Source: Desulfovibrio desulfuricans
GTDB taxonomy: Bacteria > Desulfobacterota > Desulfovibrionia > Desulfovibrionales > Desulfovibrionaceae
Assembly (NCBI GenBank): GCA_015062205.1
Contig: SUVB01000029.1
Span: 24,506-88,505 of the forward strand
Direction of reading: 5' to 3'
DNA length: 64,000 nt
In this document: piece by piece, positions 52,534 through 62,085 of the stretch
Layout: the number at the start of each line of letters is the position of its first letter
How positions within the stretch are numbered: position 1 is the stretch's first letter
Notes under the pieces: generated by a model
What the model saw: the letters and a program-made list of their open reading frames with translations, nothing else
Told to the model about the DNA's origin: nothing
The model's database searches: none
Made by a program: the position numbers and the translations under genes

Positions 52534-55152
52534 ATGTCCCTGAGCCGCATCACGGGCTTTTTTTCTCGCCTTGTGGGCCGCGGAGCCAAAGATTCCGTCC
52601 TGTCCCCGCCCGCGTCGCCGGACGAGGCGGAGCGTTTTTTCGCCCGGCGGCACCATTCCTTCAAGCTCTTCCTCACGGCATGGAATTCCTTTCAGGAAAC
52701 CATGACCGATCTGGAATACACCCTGTGCTGCGACCACCCCTTCGGCCTGTACCGCGTGCGGGCGCTCTGCACCCGCATGGCCACCCAGGTCTTCCGGTGC
52801 GTCAAGCAGCTAGAGCTGCTGGACCCGGCCCCCTGCGCCGTCCTGTACGAGCGCTTCAACGCGCTGCAGAAACAGGTGGCCGACGAGGTGTACGAGCCGG
52901 AATCCTGTCTGCTCGGCCCGCTGGTGGTTCCTCTGGGGCAGGGCGACCACAGCGCCCTGCGGGAACTGCGCAGCGGGGACACGGCGCTGGTTGACCCCGG
53001 CACGGCGCGGGTGGAGAGCCTGCGCGCGCAGTTCCCCGACGCCGTGCCGCAGGGCTTTGTGATCACCGCGGCCGGATGCCAGCACTATTTCCAGAGCAAC
53101 GGCCTGCAGAGCGAGATCAACCGCCGCATCCAGGCGGCGGGCGGGCTTGAGCCCAGGTCCCTTTCCCGGCTGTCCCGGCAGCTTTCCGAACTGGTGGAAC
53201 ATACGCCCCTGCCGGAGGATCTGCGCGCGGCCGTGCTGGACGCGGTGGAACGGCTGCGCGCCATATACGCGGGGCGCGCCGTGCAGCTGCTGTTCCGTGG
53301 CCGCGTGTGGCCGCCGGATGCGGGGGAGGACTGCGGCGTCGTGCTCTGGGGGCCGCCCGTGTCGCTGCACGCGTCGAATGCAGCCGTGCTCGGAGCCGTG
53401 CTGGGCACGCTGGCCCGCAAACAGCGGTCGCAGGCCCTGGTCTACCGCCGTGCGCGCGGCCTGACGGAGATCGGCACGGGCGTATGCATCACCTGCATGG
53501 CCGTGGAGGAGGGCTGTCGGGGCGGCATTGTCCAGTCCCGCGCGCCCCTGCGCGCGGACAGCCCCGACAGTTATGTCTACGCCTGCGACGGTCTGCCGCA
53601 GAATGTGGAGTACGCCACCATGCCGGTGGACTGGGTTGGCGTATCGCACAAGGAGCCGCACGCCATTACCATGCGTCACCACTGCAATCCCGAACATCCC
53701 GTGCTGGACGACGAGACGGCCCGGCGTGCGGCGGAACTGGCGCAGGCCGTGGAAAAGGCCGCCGCCTGTCCGCAGGTGCTGACTTGGGCGCGCACGCCTT
53801 CGGGTCGGGTGCTCATGCTCATGGCGAGGCCCATGATGTCCCTTCCCGGCGGCGGGGAGGACGCGGACCCGACGCCCCCGCCTGCGCCAGCGGCGGAACA
53901 GGATGCCCCCCCGCTGCTGAAGGGCGGCTTCACGGTCTGCCCGGGTCGCGTCTCCGGCCCGGCCTGGTCGGCGCGCCGCTGGGAGGACGCCCGGCGTTTC
54001 CCTGCGGGCGGCATCCTGATTGTTCCGGATGATTCTTATATCTGGGGTTCGCTCATTGACCGTGCGGCGGGCATTGTGGTGGAGCGGGGCTTTCCCGGCT
54101 CACGCCTGGCCTCGCTGGCGCGGGAATTCGGCAAGCCGGCGCTGTTCGGCCTGCAGCGGGCCACGGAAGTGGTGGAGAACGGCCGACGCGTCACCCTTTG
54201 CGCGGAGTTGCGCGCCCTGTTTGACGGCAGGCGGGATGCCCTGCTGCCCAGAACGCCCCCGGGCCGCGACTACATGCCGGGCAGCCCCGTGCACCGCATT
54301 TTGCAGAATGCCTCCCGGCGCATATTGCCGCTGACGCTGGAAGTGGACAGCGTGGACTTCAAGGCCGCCAACTGCGCCACCTATCACGACATTGTGCGCT
54401 ACTGCCACGAGCGGGCGGTCAGCGCCATGTTCAGCCTGGGCTCGGAGAAGAAGCACGCGCCCCGGCGGGTCAAACAGCTGCGGGATCAGGTGCTCAAGCA
54501 GTTCTGGGTGGTCAATCTGAGCGATGGTTTCGTGAAAACGCCCGCAGGCCCGGTCATTGACGTGGAGGATATCGCCTCCCGGCCCATGCTGGCCCTGTGG
54601 CGCGGCATGAACGCCCACCCCTGGCAGGGGCCGCCGCCGGTGGACGGCAAGGGGTTTCTGTCCGTGCTGTTTGAGGCCACGGCCAATCCCAATCTGGACC
54701 CTGCGGCCCAGACGGCGTATTTTACCGAAAAGAACTATTTTCTTGTGTCGCGTGAATATTGCAGCCTGCATTCCCGCTTCGGCTTCCATTTTGTCTCGGT
54801 GGAGGCGCGCCTTTCGGAGCGCGTCAGCGAGAATTACCTCAATTTCCAGCTGCGCGGCGGCGCAGCGGACATTGAACGGCGCATTTTGCGCGTGCGCCTT
54901 GTGGCCGACATCCTTTGGGAATTCGGTTTCGCGCCCGTGGTGCGCAACGATGCCGTGAGCGCCACCCTCAAGGGGCTGGAGCCGGAAGAGGGCGAACATC
55001 TGCTGGCCGTGGCCGGGTACATGACCATCCATACCCGTCAGCTCGACATGATCATGCAGGACGCCGCTCAGGTGAGCGCCCGGCGTGAGGAAATGCTGCG
55101 GCATTGCCGTGCTCTGTACCGCGGCGGGATGGTTCCCCCGCAGGAAGGGTAG
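52534..55152 (+). CDS. PEP-synthase-like protein lacking the catalytic histidine (pseudoenzyme)
   Basis: This 872-residue protein is paralogous over its whole length to the one at 57380. It has an N-terminal helical region, a degenerate PPDK/PEP-synthase ATP-grasp region (about 130-435), a swivel domain (about 465-560) and a C-terminal domain (about 585-872). In the swivel domain ERGFPGSRLASLARE replaces EHGGMAGHLASVARE, so the phosphotransfer histidine is Arg524. The nucleotide motifs LVGGKMANLGE and LALRSSAVGEDGPGVSF are not recognisable. The C-terminal domain remains well conserved (HDIVRYCHERAV, GPVIDVEDIASRPMLALW, NFQLRGGAADIERR, HTRQLDMIM). It is first of four genes that include a histidine kinase and a receiver. 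A regulatory role is inferred. Confidence 0.85.
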   Translation: MSLSRITGFFSRLVGRGAKDSVLSPPASPDEAERFFARRHHSFKLFLTAWNSFQETMTDLEYTLCCDHPFGLYRVRALCTRMATQVFRCVKQLELLDPAPCAVLYERFNALQKQVADEVYEPESCLLGPLVVPLGQGDHSALRELRSGDTALVDPGTARVESLRAQFPDAVPQGFVITAAGCQHYFQSNGLQSEINRRIQAAGGLEPRSLSRLSRQLSELVEHTPLPEDLRAAVLDAVERLRAIYAGRAVQLLFRGRVWPPDAGEDCGVVLWGPPVSLHASNAAVLGAVLGTLARKQRSQALVYRRARGLTEIGTGVCITCMAVEEGCRGGIVQSRAPLRADSPDSYVYACDGLPQNVEYATMPVDWVGVSHKEPHAITMRHHCNPEHPVLDDETARRAAELAQAVEKAAACPQVLTWARTPSGRVLMLMARPMMSLPGGGEDADPTPPPAPAAEQDAPPLLKGGFTVCPGRVSGPAWSARRWEDARRFPAGGILIVPDDSYIWGSLIDRAAGIVVERGFPGSRLASLAREFGKPALFGLQRATEVVENGRRVTLCAELRALFDGRRDALLPRTPPGRDYMPGSPVHRILQNASRRILPLTLEVDSVDFKAANCATYHDIVRYCHERAVSAMFSLGSEKKHAPRRVKQLRDQVLKQFWVVNLSDGFVKTPAGPVIDVEDIASRPMLALWRGMNAHPWQGPPPVDGKGFLSVLFEATANPNLDPAAQTAYFTEKNYFLVSREYCSLHSRFGFHFVSVEARLSERVSENYLNFQLRGGAADIERRILRVRLVADILWEFGFAPVVRNDAVSATLKGLEPEEGEHLLAVAGYMTIHTRQLDMIMQDAAQVSARREEMLRHCRALYRGGMVPPQEG

Positions 55153-55256
55153 GGCGCGCCTGCGGCATGCCTAGGCCTGCCGCCCGCGCGCAGGAACCGC
55201 GTCCGGGTCGCGGCACGGCCCGCAAGGCTTTCAGGAGAACCGTGCAGGAGGCAGTG

Positions 55257-56960
55257 ATGCCGTCAACAACGTCCGCCCCGCACAGGGGCTACAAAGCCAT
55301 TCACCGCCGCGTGCTGGTGACGCTGCTGCTCATGGCGCTGACGCCGCTGGTCGCTTTGGGGCTGTTCTGCATGGACAGGCTCACCGCCATCTATGACGAG
55401 AAGATCAGCGCCGGGCTGGAGGCCGTGGCCAGCAGCAAGCATCGCGCGCTGGACACCTTCATGGTGGAGCGCATCGCCCAGATCAAGAATCTGGCTTTCA
55501 CGCACTCCTATGCCGAACTCAGCGACCCTGCGCGCCTGAGCTCGATTTTCAGCGTCATGCAGAGCAACAGCCGCTCCTTTGTGGACATGGGCATCATCGG
55601 CATGGACGGCCGCCATGTGTCCTATGTGGGCCCCTACGACCTGCGAGACGCCAAGTACGCCGACGCGCCCTGGTTTACGGAAGTGCTGCGCAAGGGCGTC
55701 TATGTCAGCGACGTGTTCATGGGCTTCCGGCATGTGCCCCATTTTATCATTGCCGTGCTCCGCCACGAGGGCGGGCGCAGCTTCATTCTGCGGGCCACCA
55801 TCGACATGGAGGCCATTGACGCCCTGCTGCGCCGCGTCTACTCCGGCCCCAGCAGCGACGCCTTCCTTGTCAGCGACCAGGGCGTGCTGCAGACGGATTC
55901 GCGCTTCAACGGGCCCATCATGAGCAAATATGCCCTGCCCACGGCGCGGCTGGCCCGCAACAGCGTGGTGACGCAGACGGAAACCACCGCCGACGGCAAG
56001 GAGATGCAGGCCGCCATGATGCGGCTGGATTCCATGCCATGGGTGCTCGTTGTTCTGGACGATGTGCGTGAGGGGCTCAAGCCCCTGCGCCAGCTCAAGG
56101 GCTTCATTCTGCTCTTCACCCTGCTGGGCGGCGTGGTCGCCTGCGTGGGGGCGGAACTGTGCACGCGGCGGCTGGTGGCCTCGCTGGAGGCCTCGGACCA
56201 GAAGCAGGCCCACATCGACGCGCGCATGCTCCAGTCCAGCAAGATGGCCGCGCTGGGCAAGATGGCCGCAGGCGTGGCCCATGAGGTCAACAATCCGCTC
56301 ATGCTCATCCAGGAAAACGCGGGCTGGATACGCGACCTCATGGAAGACGAGGATGCCGCTGCCATGCAGAATTACAAGGAGATTCTGGAGAGCACGGAAA
56401 AGATAGAGCAGCACGTCAAGCGCGCCAAGGGCATCACGCAGCGCATGCTGGGCTTCGGGCGGCGCATGAACCCCGGGCGCACGGAAATCCTCATCAACAA
56501 CCTGGCCGACGAGGCCGTGGCCATGCTCAAGACCGAGGCGGCCAACCGCAATATCGTCATTGAGCGTCGCTATGACCCGCAGGCGCCGGTCATTCTCTCC
56601 GACCCGTCCCAGCTGGAACAGGTGTTCATCAACATCATTGACAACGCCATTGACGCCATGGGCAAGGACGGCAGCATCGTCATCGAAACGCAGGCGCAGG
56701 GCGAGGGGGTGCGCATTTCCTTCACGGACACCGGGCCGGGCATGGATGAAGAAACACTGCGCCGCATCTTTGACCCCTTCTTTACCACCAAGAAGGTGGG
56801 CGAAGGCACGGGCCTCGGCCTGGCCATCTGTTTTACCATTCTGGAGAAGCTGGGCGGCCGCATCGACGTGCGGAGCGAGCCGGGGCACGGCACCTCCTTC
56901 ACCGTCACCCTGCCCGCCGAACCGCCCCAGATGACGCCTGAGGAAGGCGTGGAAGCGTAG
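55257..56960 (+). CDS. Cache-domain sensor histidine kinase
   Basis: This 567-residue membrane kinase starts at ATG 55257, after GCAGGAGG. It has TM1 at about 18-40 (VLVTLLLMALTPLVALGLFC), an extracytoplasmic dCache-like sensor (MQSNSRSFVDMGIIGMDGRH, PWFTEVLRKGVYVSDVFMG), TM2 at about 285-305 (GFILLFTLLGGVVACVGAEL), a HisKA domain with the phospho-accepting histidine in MAAGVAHEVNNPLMLIQENA, and an ATPase domain with N box VFINIIDNAIDAMG, SFTDTGPGMDEETLR and GEGTGLGLAICFTI. The receiver gene follows 37 bases later. A small ligand is the likely signal; it cannot be named. Confidence 0.93.
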   Translation: MPSTTSAPHRGYKAIHRRVLVTLLLMALTPLVALGLFCMDRLTAIYDEKISAGLEAVASSKHRALDTFMVERIAQIKNLAFTHSYAELSDPARLSSIFSVMQSNSRSFVDMGIIGMDGRHVSYVGPYDLRDAKYADAPWFTEVLRKGVYVSDVFMGFRHVPHFIIAVLRHEGGRSFILRATIDMEAIDALLRRVYSGPSSDAFLVSDQGVLQTDSRFNGPIMSKYALPTARLARNSVVTQTETTADGKEMQAAMMRLDSMPWVLVVLDDVREGLKPLRQLKGFILLFTLLGGVVACVGAELCTRRLVASLEASDQKQAHIDARMLQSSKMAALGKMAAGVAHEVNNPLMLIQENAGWIRDLMEDEDAAAMQNYKEILESTEKIEQHVKRAKGITQRMLGFGRRMNPGRTEILINNLADEAVAMLKTEAANRNIVIERRYDPQAPVILSDPSQLEQVFINIIDNAIDAMGKDGSIVIETQAQGEGVRISFTDTGPGMDEETLRRIFDPFFTTKKVGEGTGLGLAICFTILEKLGGRIDVRSEPGHGTSFTVTLPAEPPQMTPEEGVEA

Positions 56961-56997
56961 GATTGCAAGAACGGCCAGCCGCAGCAAGGAGACCCGT

Positions 56998-57378
56998 ATG
57001 CGCGCATTGTTTGTGGACGATGAAACGGAATTTCTGGAACTGATGCAAAAACGCCTGGCGCGGCGCGGCATGGATGTCGCCGTCGCCGCGGACGGGCAGA
57101 CAGCGCTCGACATGGTGGACGCGACCGCGCGGGAGGGCGGCGAGCCCTTTCAGATTGTGGTTATGGACGTGCGCATGCCCGGCATGGACGGGCTGGAAAC
57201 CCTGCGCCGCATGAAGGCAAAGGCCCCGAAACTGCCGGTCATCCTGCTCACGGGGCATGCCTGCATGGGGGTGGCCGTGCAGGGGCTGGATCTCGGCGCG
57301 TACGACTACATGCTCAAGCCCGTGGCCATCAGCGAACTGATCATCAAAATGGAGGAAGCGGCCCGCTCCGCCGCATGA
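56998..57378 (+). CDS. Receiver-only response regulator
   Basis: This 126-residue single-domain CheY-like protein has the acidic pocket at FVDDETEFLEL, the phospho-aspartate in VVMDVRMPGMDGLETLRRMK, Thr in VILLTGHACMG and Lys in YDYMLKPVAISELI. No output domain is attached, so it must act by protein contact or as a phosphorelay intermediate. It begins 37 bases after the kinase and ends one base before the PEP-synthase-like gene, which strongly suggests that these are functional partners. Confidence 0.95.
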   Translation: MRALFVDDETEFLELMQKRLARRGMDVAVAADGQTALDMVDATAREGGEPFQIVVMDVRMPGMDGLETLRRMKAKAPKLPVILLTGHACMGVAVQGLDLGAYDYMLKPVAISELIIKMEEAARSAA

Positions 57379-57379
57379 C

Positions 57380-60004
57380 ATGGCCCTGTTCGCCTGGTTG
57401 CAACACCTGCTGGGGCGCGGCAGACCCCAGGAGCCGGACCCGGAACAACTGGCGCGCGAAGAGGCCCTCAAGGCCCGTCTGCGCGACCGTTGCCTGCGGT
57501 TTCGGCGGCTGCTTTCCGCCAACAAGGCCGCCCTTGAGGCCATGAGCGAAGTGGAAGAGCGCCTCGCCGGAACGCATCCCTTCGGCATGGCCTATGTGCA
57601 GGCCGTCAGCACGAGGGCCGTCTCGGCCGTGTTCCGCATGGTGCGCGATCTCAACGCGCTTTCCGACAATGCCTACGCTTCCCTGCATGCGGCCTTTGAC
57701 CGCATCCGCGGGGAAATGCAGGCCAGGCTGGCGGCAAGCGCCCGCGTGGAGGGGCCGTTCATTGTGCCGCTTTCCGCCATCGGCCTTGCGGACATGCCGC
57801 TGGTGGGCGGCAAAATGGCCAATCTCGGCGAGGTGGCGGCGCATGCCGGGCTGGATGTGCCCGACGGTTTTGCCGTCACGTCGAGCGCGTACTACAGTTT
57901 CATGGAATACAGCGGGCTGCGCGCGGAGTTGGACCGTCGCATCCAGGCGACGGACATGGACAGCCTGGACGCGGTGTTCAATCTTTCGGCAGGGCTGCAA
58001 CAGGCCGTGCTGGCCGCGCCCCTGCCGCCGGAGCTGGAGCGCGGCATCACTGAGGCCGTGGAGAGCATGCGGCAACGGGCCGGAGAAGGGCTGCTGCTGG
58101 CGCTGCGCAGCAGCGCCGTGGGCGAGGACGGGCCGGGCGTCTCCTTTGCCGGACAATACCGTTCCGAGCTCAACGTGCCGCCCGAAGAGGCCTGTGAGGT
58201 ATGGAAGGAAATCGTCGCCAGCAAGTATGCTGTCACGGCCATGAGCTACCGCTACCAGCACGGCATTCCCGACGATGAGGCGCCCATGTGCGTGGGCGTG
58301 CTGGCTATGGTGCCCTCGGCGGCGGGCGGTGTGGCCTACAGCCGCGATCCCGTGGCCGAGGCGCGCGGGCAGGAGCAGGTGCTGCTCAACGCCGTGCCCG
58401 GCCTGGCGCAGGGGGTGGTGGACGGGGCCGTCACGCCGGATGCCTTCGTTTTTACGCACACCAACCCGCCACGCCTGCTGCACAAAAAAACCGGCGCGGG
58501 GGACGCGCCCTGCCTCACCGACGCGCAGGCCGCAGAGCTGGCGCAGGTGGCGCTGGCCCTGGAGGAATACTACGCCGAGCCGCAGGACGTGGAATGGGCG
58601 CTCGACGCGCGTTCCGGGCATATCGTCGTCCTGCAGAGCCGCCCCCTGCGCGCGGCCGACGCCGCCACGGAACAGAAGGCGGAAGATGAGGCCGTGGAGA
58701 GCCGGGACGGGGCGCTTCCTGCGGCGCGGGGCGGGGCGGGCGCGGGAGAGGAAGACGCGGCGGCGGGCCTTGTGCCGCTGGCTTCCGGCGGCGTGGCCGT
58801 CAGCCCCGGCGTGGGCATGGGGCCGGTCTTCGTGGCCCGTAAGGAAGCGGACATGCTTTCCTTCCCGCAGGGCGGCATTCTGGTGGTGGAGCGCGCCCTG
58901 CCGCGCTGGGCGCCGCTGCTCTCGCGCGCGGCGGGCATGGTCAGCGAACACGGCGGCATGGCGGGGCACCTGGCCTCGGTGGCGCGGGAATACCGTCTGC
59001 CTGCCGTATTCAGCCTGAAAGACGCCTGTGCGTTGCTGGACGGCGCGGACGAGGTCACGCTGGACGCGCGGCGCTGTGCGGTGTTCGCCGGGCAACAGCC
59101 GCAGCTGGCGGCAGTGACGGCGGAGCCGCCCAACCTCATGCGGGGCAGTTCTGTGCACCGGCGGCTTGAGGAAGTGGCGCGGCTGATGGTGCCCCTGCAT
59201 CTGCTGGATCCGGAATCGCCCGCATTCGCGCCGGAGCGCTGCGAGACGCTGCACGACATCACGCGCTTCTGCCATGAGAAATCCGTGGAACTCATGTTCG
59301 AGGCGGATTCCGTGAGCCAGAGTCTGGGCAAGCAGCTCAGGGCCGGGGCCAAGCTGCAGTATTGGGTCATCGACATGGGGGGGGGCTTCCGTCGCCGGGT
59401 GCCTGGGCCTGTGGTGGACATCGCGGACATTGTCGGCGCGCCCATGCTGGCCCTGTGGGACGGCATGGTGGCCGTGCCCTGGGCCGGCCCGCCGGCGACC
59501 GGCATGTCGGGCTTTATGAGCGTCATGCTGCAGAGCACCATGAATCCCGATTTGGAGAGTACCGCGCCCAATGTCATGGCCACGAAGAATTTTTTTATCA
59601 TCTCCGATAATTATATGATTCTTCAGGCCCGGTACGGCTATCACTTCTGCACGGTGGAGAGCTTGGCCGGAGCCAGCAGCCACGAGAATTTCGTCAACTT
59701 CCAGTTCAAGGGCGGGGCGGCCGACAGCGTGCGCCGCCGCCTGCGCGCCCGCATGGTTGCAGATCTGCTGGAGGCGCACGGCTTCCGCGCGGATGTGAAG
59801 GACGACTCGCTCTTCGCCGTGGCCGAGGATTTTCCGGCGGAGGAGATTTTGCGCAAGACGCGCCTGTTGGGCTACCTGCTCATCCACACCCGGCAGGTGG
59901 ACATGATCATGCTGGAGGCGGAGCGCGCCGCCGCCCTCAGGGCCAAACTCGCGGCGGACATGGATGCCTTTGCCGCGCGCCCCCTGCCGGGGGTGGCGCG
60001 CTGA
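57380..60004 (+). CDS. PEP-synthase-like protein with intact ATP and His sites and a novel C-terminus
   Basis: This 874-residue protein has a helical N-terminus (1-125), a PPDK/PEP-synthase ATP-grasp domain (about 130-425: LVGGKMANLGEVAAHAGLDV, LALRSSAVGEDGPGVSFAGQ, DVEWALDARSGHIVVLQSRP), a linker and a swivel domain (about 465-565) with the phospho-histidine His530 in EHGGMAGHLASVARE. The TIM-barrel that binds PEP or pyruvate in normal PEP synthase is missing; instead a domain of about 290 residues shared with the 52534 protein follows (HDITRFCHEKSV, GPVVDIADIVGAPMLALWDG, NFQFKGGAADSVRR, HTRQVDMIM). It may phosphorylate an unknown acceptor. It starts one base after the receiver stop. Confidence 0.88.
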   Translation: MALFAWLQHLLGRGRPQEPDPEQLAREEALKARLRDRCLRFRRLLSANKAALEAMSEVEERLAGTHPFGMAYVQAVSTRAVSAVFRMVRDLNALSDNAYASLHAAFDRIRGEMQARLAASARVEGPFIVPLSAIGLADMPLVGGKMANLGEVAAHAGLDVPDGFAVTSSAYYSFMEYSGLRAELDRRIQATDMDSLDAVFNLSAGLQQAVLAAPLPPELERGITEAVESMRQRAGEGLLLALRSSAVGEDGPGVSFAGQYRSELNVPPEEACEVWKEIVASKYAVTAMSYRYQHGIPDDEAPMCVGVLAMVPSAAGGVAYSRDPVAEARGQEQVLLNAVPGLAQGVVDGAVTPDAFVFTHTNPPRLLHKKTGAGDAPCLTDAQAAELAQVALALEEYYAEPQDVEWALDARSGHIVVLQSRPLRAADAATEQKAEDEAVESRDGALPAARGGAGAGEEDAAAGLVPLASGGVAVSPGVGMGPVFVARKEADMLSFPQGGILVVERALPRWAPLLSRAAGMVSEHGGMAGHLASVAREYRLPAVFSLKDACALLDGADEVTLDARRCAVFAGQQPQLAAVTAEPPNLMRGSSVHRRLEEVARLMVPLHLLDPESPAFAPERCETLHDITRFCHEKSVELMFEADSVSQSLGKQLRAGAKLQYWVIDMGGGFRRRVPGPVVDIADIVGAPMLALWDGMVAVPWAGPPATGMSGFMSVMLQSTMNPDLESTAPNVMATKNFFIISDNYMILQARYGYHFCTVESLAGASSHENFVNFQFKGGAADSVRRRLRARMVADLLEAHGFRADVKDDSLFAVAEDFPAEEILRKTRLLGYLLIHTRQVDMIMLEAERAAALRAKLAADMDAFAARPLPGVAR

Positions 60005-60127
60005 CCGGCTTGCCGATGGAAACATTGCCGCCCGCGCGCTTCCCCGTGCCCGGCGTCAATGGGGGCGCAGGCTTTTGGGCGGCGCGGTTCCGTTCCGGGG
60101 ATGCCCCGCCGGCGATGTGGCAGCCTT

Positions 60128-61972
60128 TCAGCTGGGATCGACCTTTTGCAGGACAAAGGTGCTTTTGTTTCCTTCTGTTTTTTTGCTGCTGTAGGTTCCC
60201 TCGTCAGCGCGCTGATACATGGCCTCGAAGGAATCCCTGCGCGTGGCGGGGTAGAATGTGGCCCCAACGCTCAGGGATATCCGGCGCGTTCCCAGTTCCG
60301 GAATACGGATGTTGTTGATGTTGTCGAAAAGTCGCTGCAGTATTTTTTGCGCAATGGGCTCGCTGTCCACGCCTTCCGCATAGGCGCAGAATTCATCGCC
60401 GCCGAGGCGGAACACAATGTCTGAATCCCGGAATGCCCGTTTCAGGCAATCCGCGATGGCGATGATCACCTTGTCGCCGGTGCTGTGCCCGAACGTGTCA
60501 TTGATTTGCTTGAACTTGTCCGCATCCATGAGGCAGAAGAAGCCCTTTCTTCCTTCCGCCATGCACTGGCGCACAAGCCGTTCGCCGCTGCCTCTGTTGC
60601 GGATGCCCGTCATGCTGTCGGTTTCGGACAACTTGCGCAGGTTTTCCTGCCGCCTCTTGTCTTCATCGATGGATTCAAAGGCCATGAGAACGCGGTGCAG
60701 CCTGCCGTCGGCGTCCCGCCTGATGACGGTGAAGCGCAGGCGCACCCAGCGCTCCTCCATGTCCATGAACTCCTGGGTGATGGAGTTCAGACCGGCGAGC
60801 CTCTGCTCCAGCGTGGAGGGGTCAAGAAAGGACGCCAGCAGGCTGCGGGACTGCTCGGCGGCAATACGGTCGGCCATGCCTTCGGCAAGTTTGCTGTAGC
60901 TGACGGAATGCCCCCCCATGCGTTGCTGGATTTCCGGTTCGTCCCGCACGCAGACGATGGCGTCCTCGTCGAGATTGATGCGGAACATCGCCATGTAGAT
61001 GGAAGCCGCGGCATGGATTTCGTCCTCCAGCTTTCGTGCATGCTCGCTCTTTCTGTACACATAGAGGAAGGCCACAAGGCCCGTACCCATGATGAAAAGC
61101 AGAAACGCCCCAGAAGCCAGATAGACTGTGCGCAGCGAGTTGTAGAGCCTGGGCTTGTCGAGGACAAGCAGGGCATGCCAGCCCGCAAGGAACGGTTCGC
61201 CGATGACAATGCGCGTATCGTCCGGGTACAGTTCAAAACGCCGGGAGCCGGATGTCGCTATGGCATCCCTGACGGCCTTGTCTATGTCGTTGCCCTCGTC
61301 CAGGCGCATGCCGATACGGCTTTTGTCGGAATGGGCGAGCATGAACCCGTCCTTGTCCACAACAATGGCAGCGCGCACCACCGGATTTGCCGCCACCGTT
61401 TCCGCCATGCGCTGCACGCCGTCAAGAAAGATATCCATGGAAACCACGCTGCTGCCGTCGGCAAGGAGCTTGCTCACCGACATCATCATCGTGTCGGTCT
61501 GCAGGTTGAGGTAGGGTTTTACCAGCGTGACCTCGCCCCGGTTTTTTACGGCGTCCGTATACCACGGGCGCTCCGTGGGCTTGTAGTCCGCAGGCGGCGT
61601 CCACCCGCTGCCGTCAAGGTAACGCCCCTTGTAGTAGGCATAGACGCCGGTGGTGTTGTCATTGATTACAGAGGCATAGATGGCTGTTTCGGCAACAAGA
61701 TAGCGGCCGGCTTCCTCGCAGGACCTCCCTTCGCGCAGCATGGTGTTGAGCGTCACCGCAGAGAAGGCCACGGCATCTATGGGCATCTTGAGGTACTGGC
61801 TGATTTTCTGCGTTGACTGCTGGGTTTCGTTGCGCCACTGCGCCAGAATGTTTTCCTTGGAGGCATCGTACAGCCAGTAAAAAATGCAGCCGATGGACAG
61901 CGTCACGATGGCCATGATGACGCCGGCGATAACGGCAAAACGACGGCTTGAGGTGGTCGCTGCCTGAGCCAT
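60128..61972 (-). CDS. Membrane diguanylate cyclase with dCache sensor
   Basis: This enzyme of about 614 residues makes cyclic di-GMP. It has TM1 at about 12-32 (VIAGVIMAIVTLSIGCIFYW), a dCache sensor (GRYLDGSGWTPPADYKPTER, PWYTDAVKNRGEVTLVKPY), TM2 at about 277-300 (LASGAFLLFIMGTGLVAFLY), a PAS-like region and a GGDEF domain. The active-site motif is FRLGGDEFCAY, and the inhibitory I-site RDSD lies exactly five residues before GGDEF, so product inhibition is expected. ATG 61972 follows AAGGGGG; a frame 17 codons longer is possible. It is convergent with the PEP-synthase-like operon. Confidence 0.92.
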   Translation of the reverse strand: MAQAATTSSRRFAVIAGVIMAIVTLSIGCIFYWLYDASKENILAQWRNETQQSTQKISQYLKMPIDAVAFSAVTLNTMLREGRSCEEAGRYLVAETAIYASVINDNTTGVYAYYKGRYLDGSGWTPPADYKPTERPWYTDAVKNRGEVTLVKPYLNLQTDTMMMSVSKLLADGSSVVSMDIFLDGVQRMAETVAANPVVRAAIVVDKDGFMLAHSDKSRIGMRLDEGNDIDKAVRDAIATSGSRRFELYPDDTRIVIGEPFLAGWHALLVLDKPRLYNSLRTVYLASGAFLLFIMGTGLVAFLYVYRKSEHARKLEDEIHAAASIYMAMFRINLDEDAIVCVRDEPEIQQRMGGHSVSYSKLAEGMADRIAAEQSRSLLASFLDPSTLEQRLAGLNSITQEFMDMEERWVRLRFTVIRRDADGRLHRVLMAFESIDEDKRRQENLRKLSETDSMTGIRNRGSGERLVRQCMAEGRKGFFCLMDADKFKQINDTFGHSTGDKVIIAIADCLKRAFRDSDIVFRLGGDEFCAYAEGVDSEPIAQKILQRLFDNINNIRIPELGTRRISLSVGATFYPATRRDSFEAMYQRADEGTYSSKKTEGNKSTFVLQKVDPS

Positions 61973-62085
61973 GCAGCCCCCTTGGTAGGGCGGGTTTTCC
62001 TGTTTTTTGCAAAATGAAGTCAACGCCGCCGTTATTTTTTCGTACTGTCTCTATCCGCAGCCGGTGTTGCAGCCGTGTATAATAG

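Noticed and set aside
52440..52534. Sigma54-like TGGTAC ... TTGCC upstream of the pseudo-PEP-synthase gene
   Set aside because: Only two bases separate the two halves instead of the required five, so the -24/-12 geometry is wrong.
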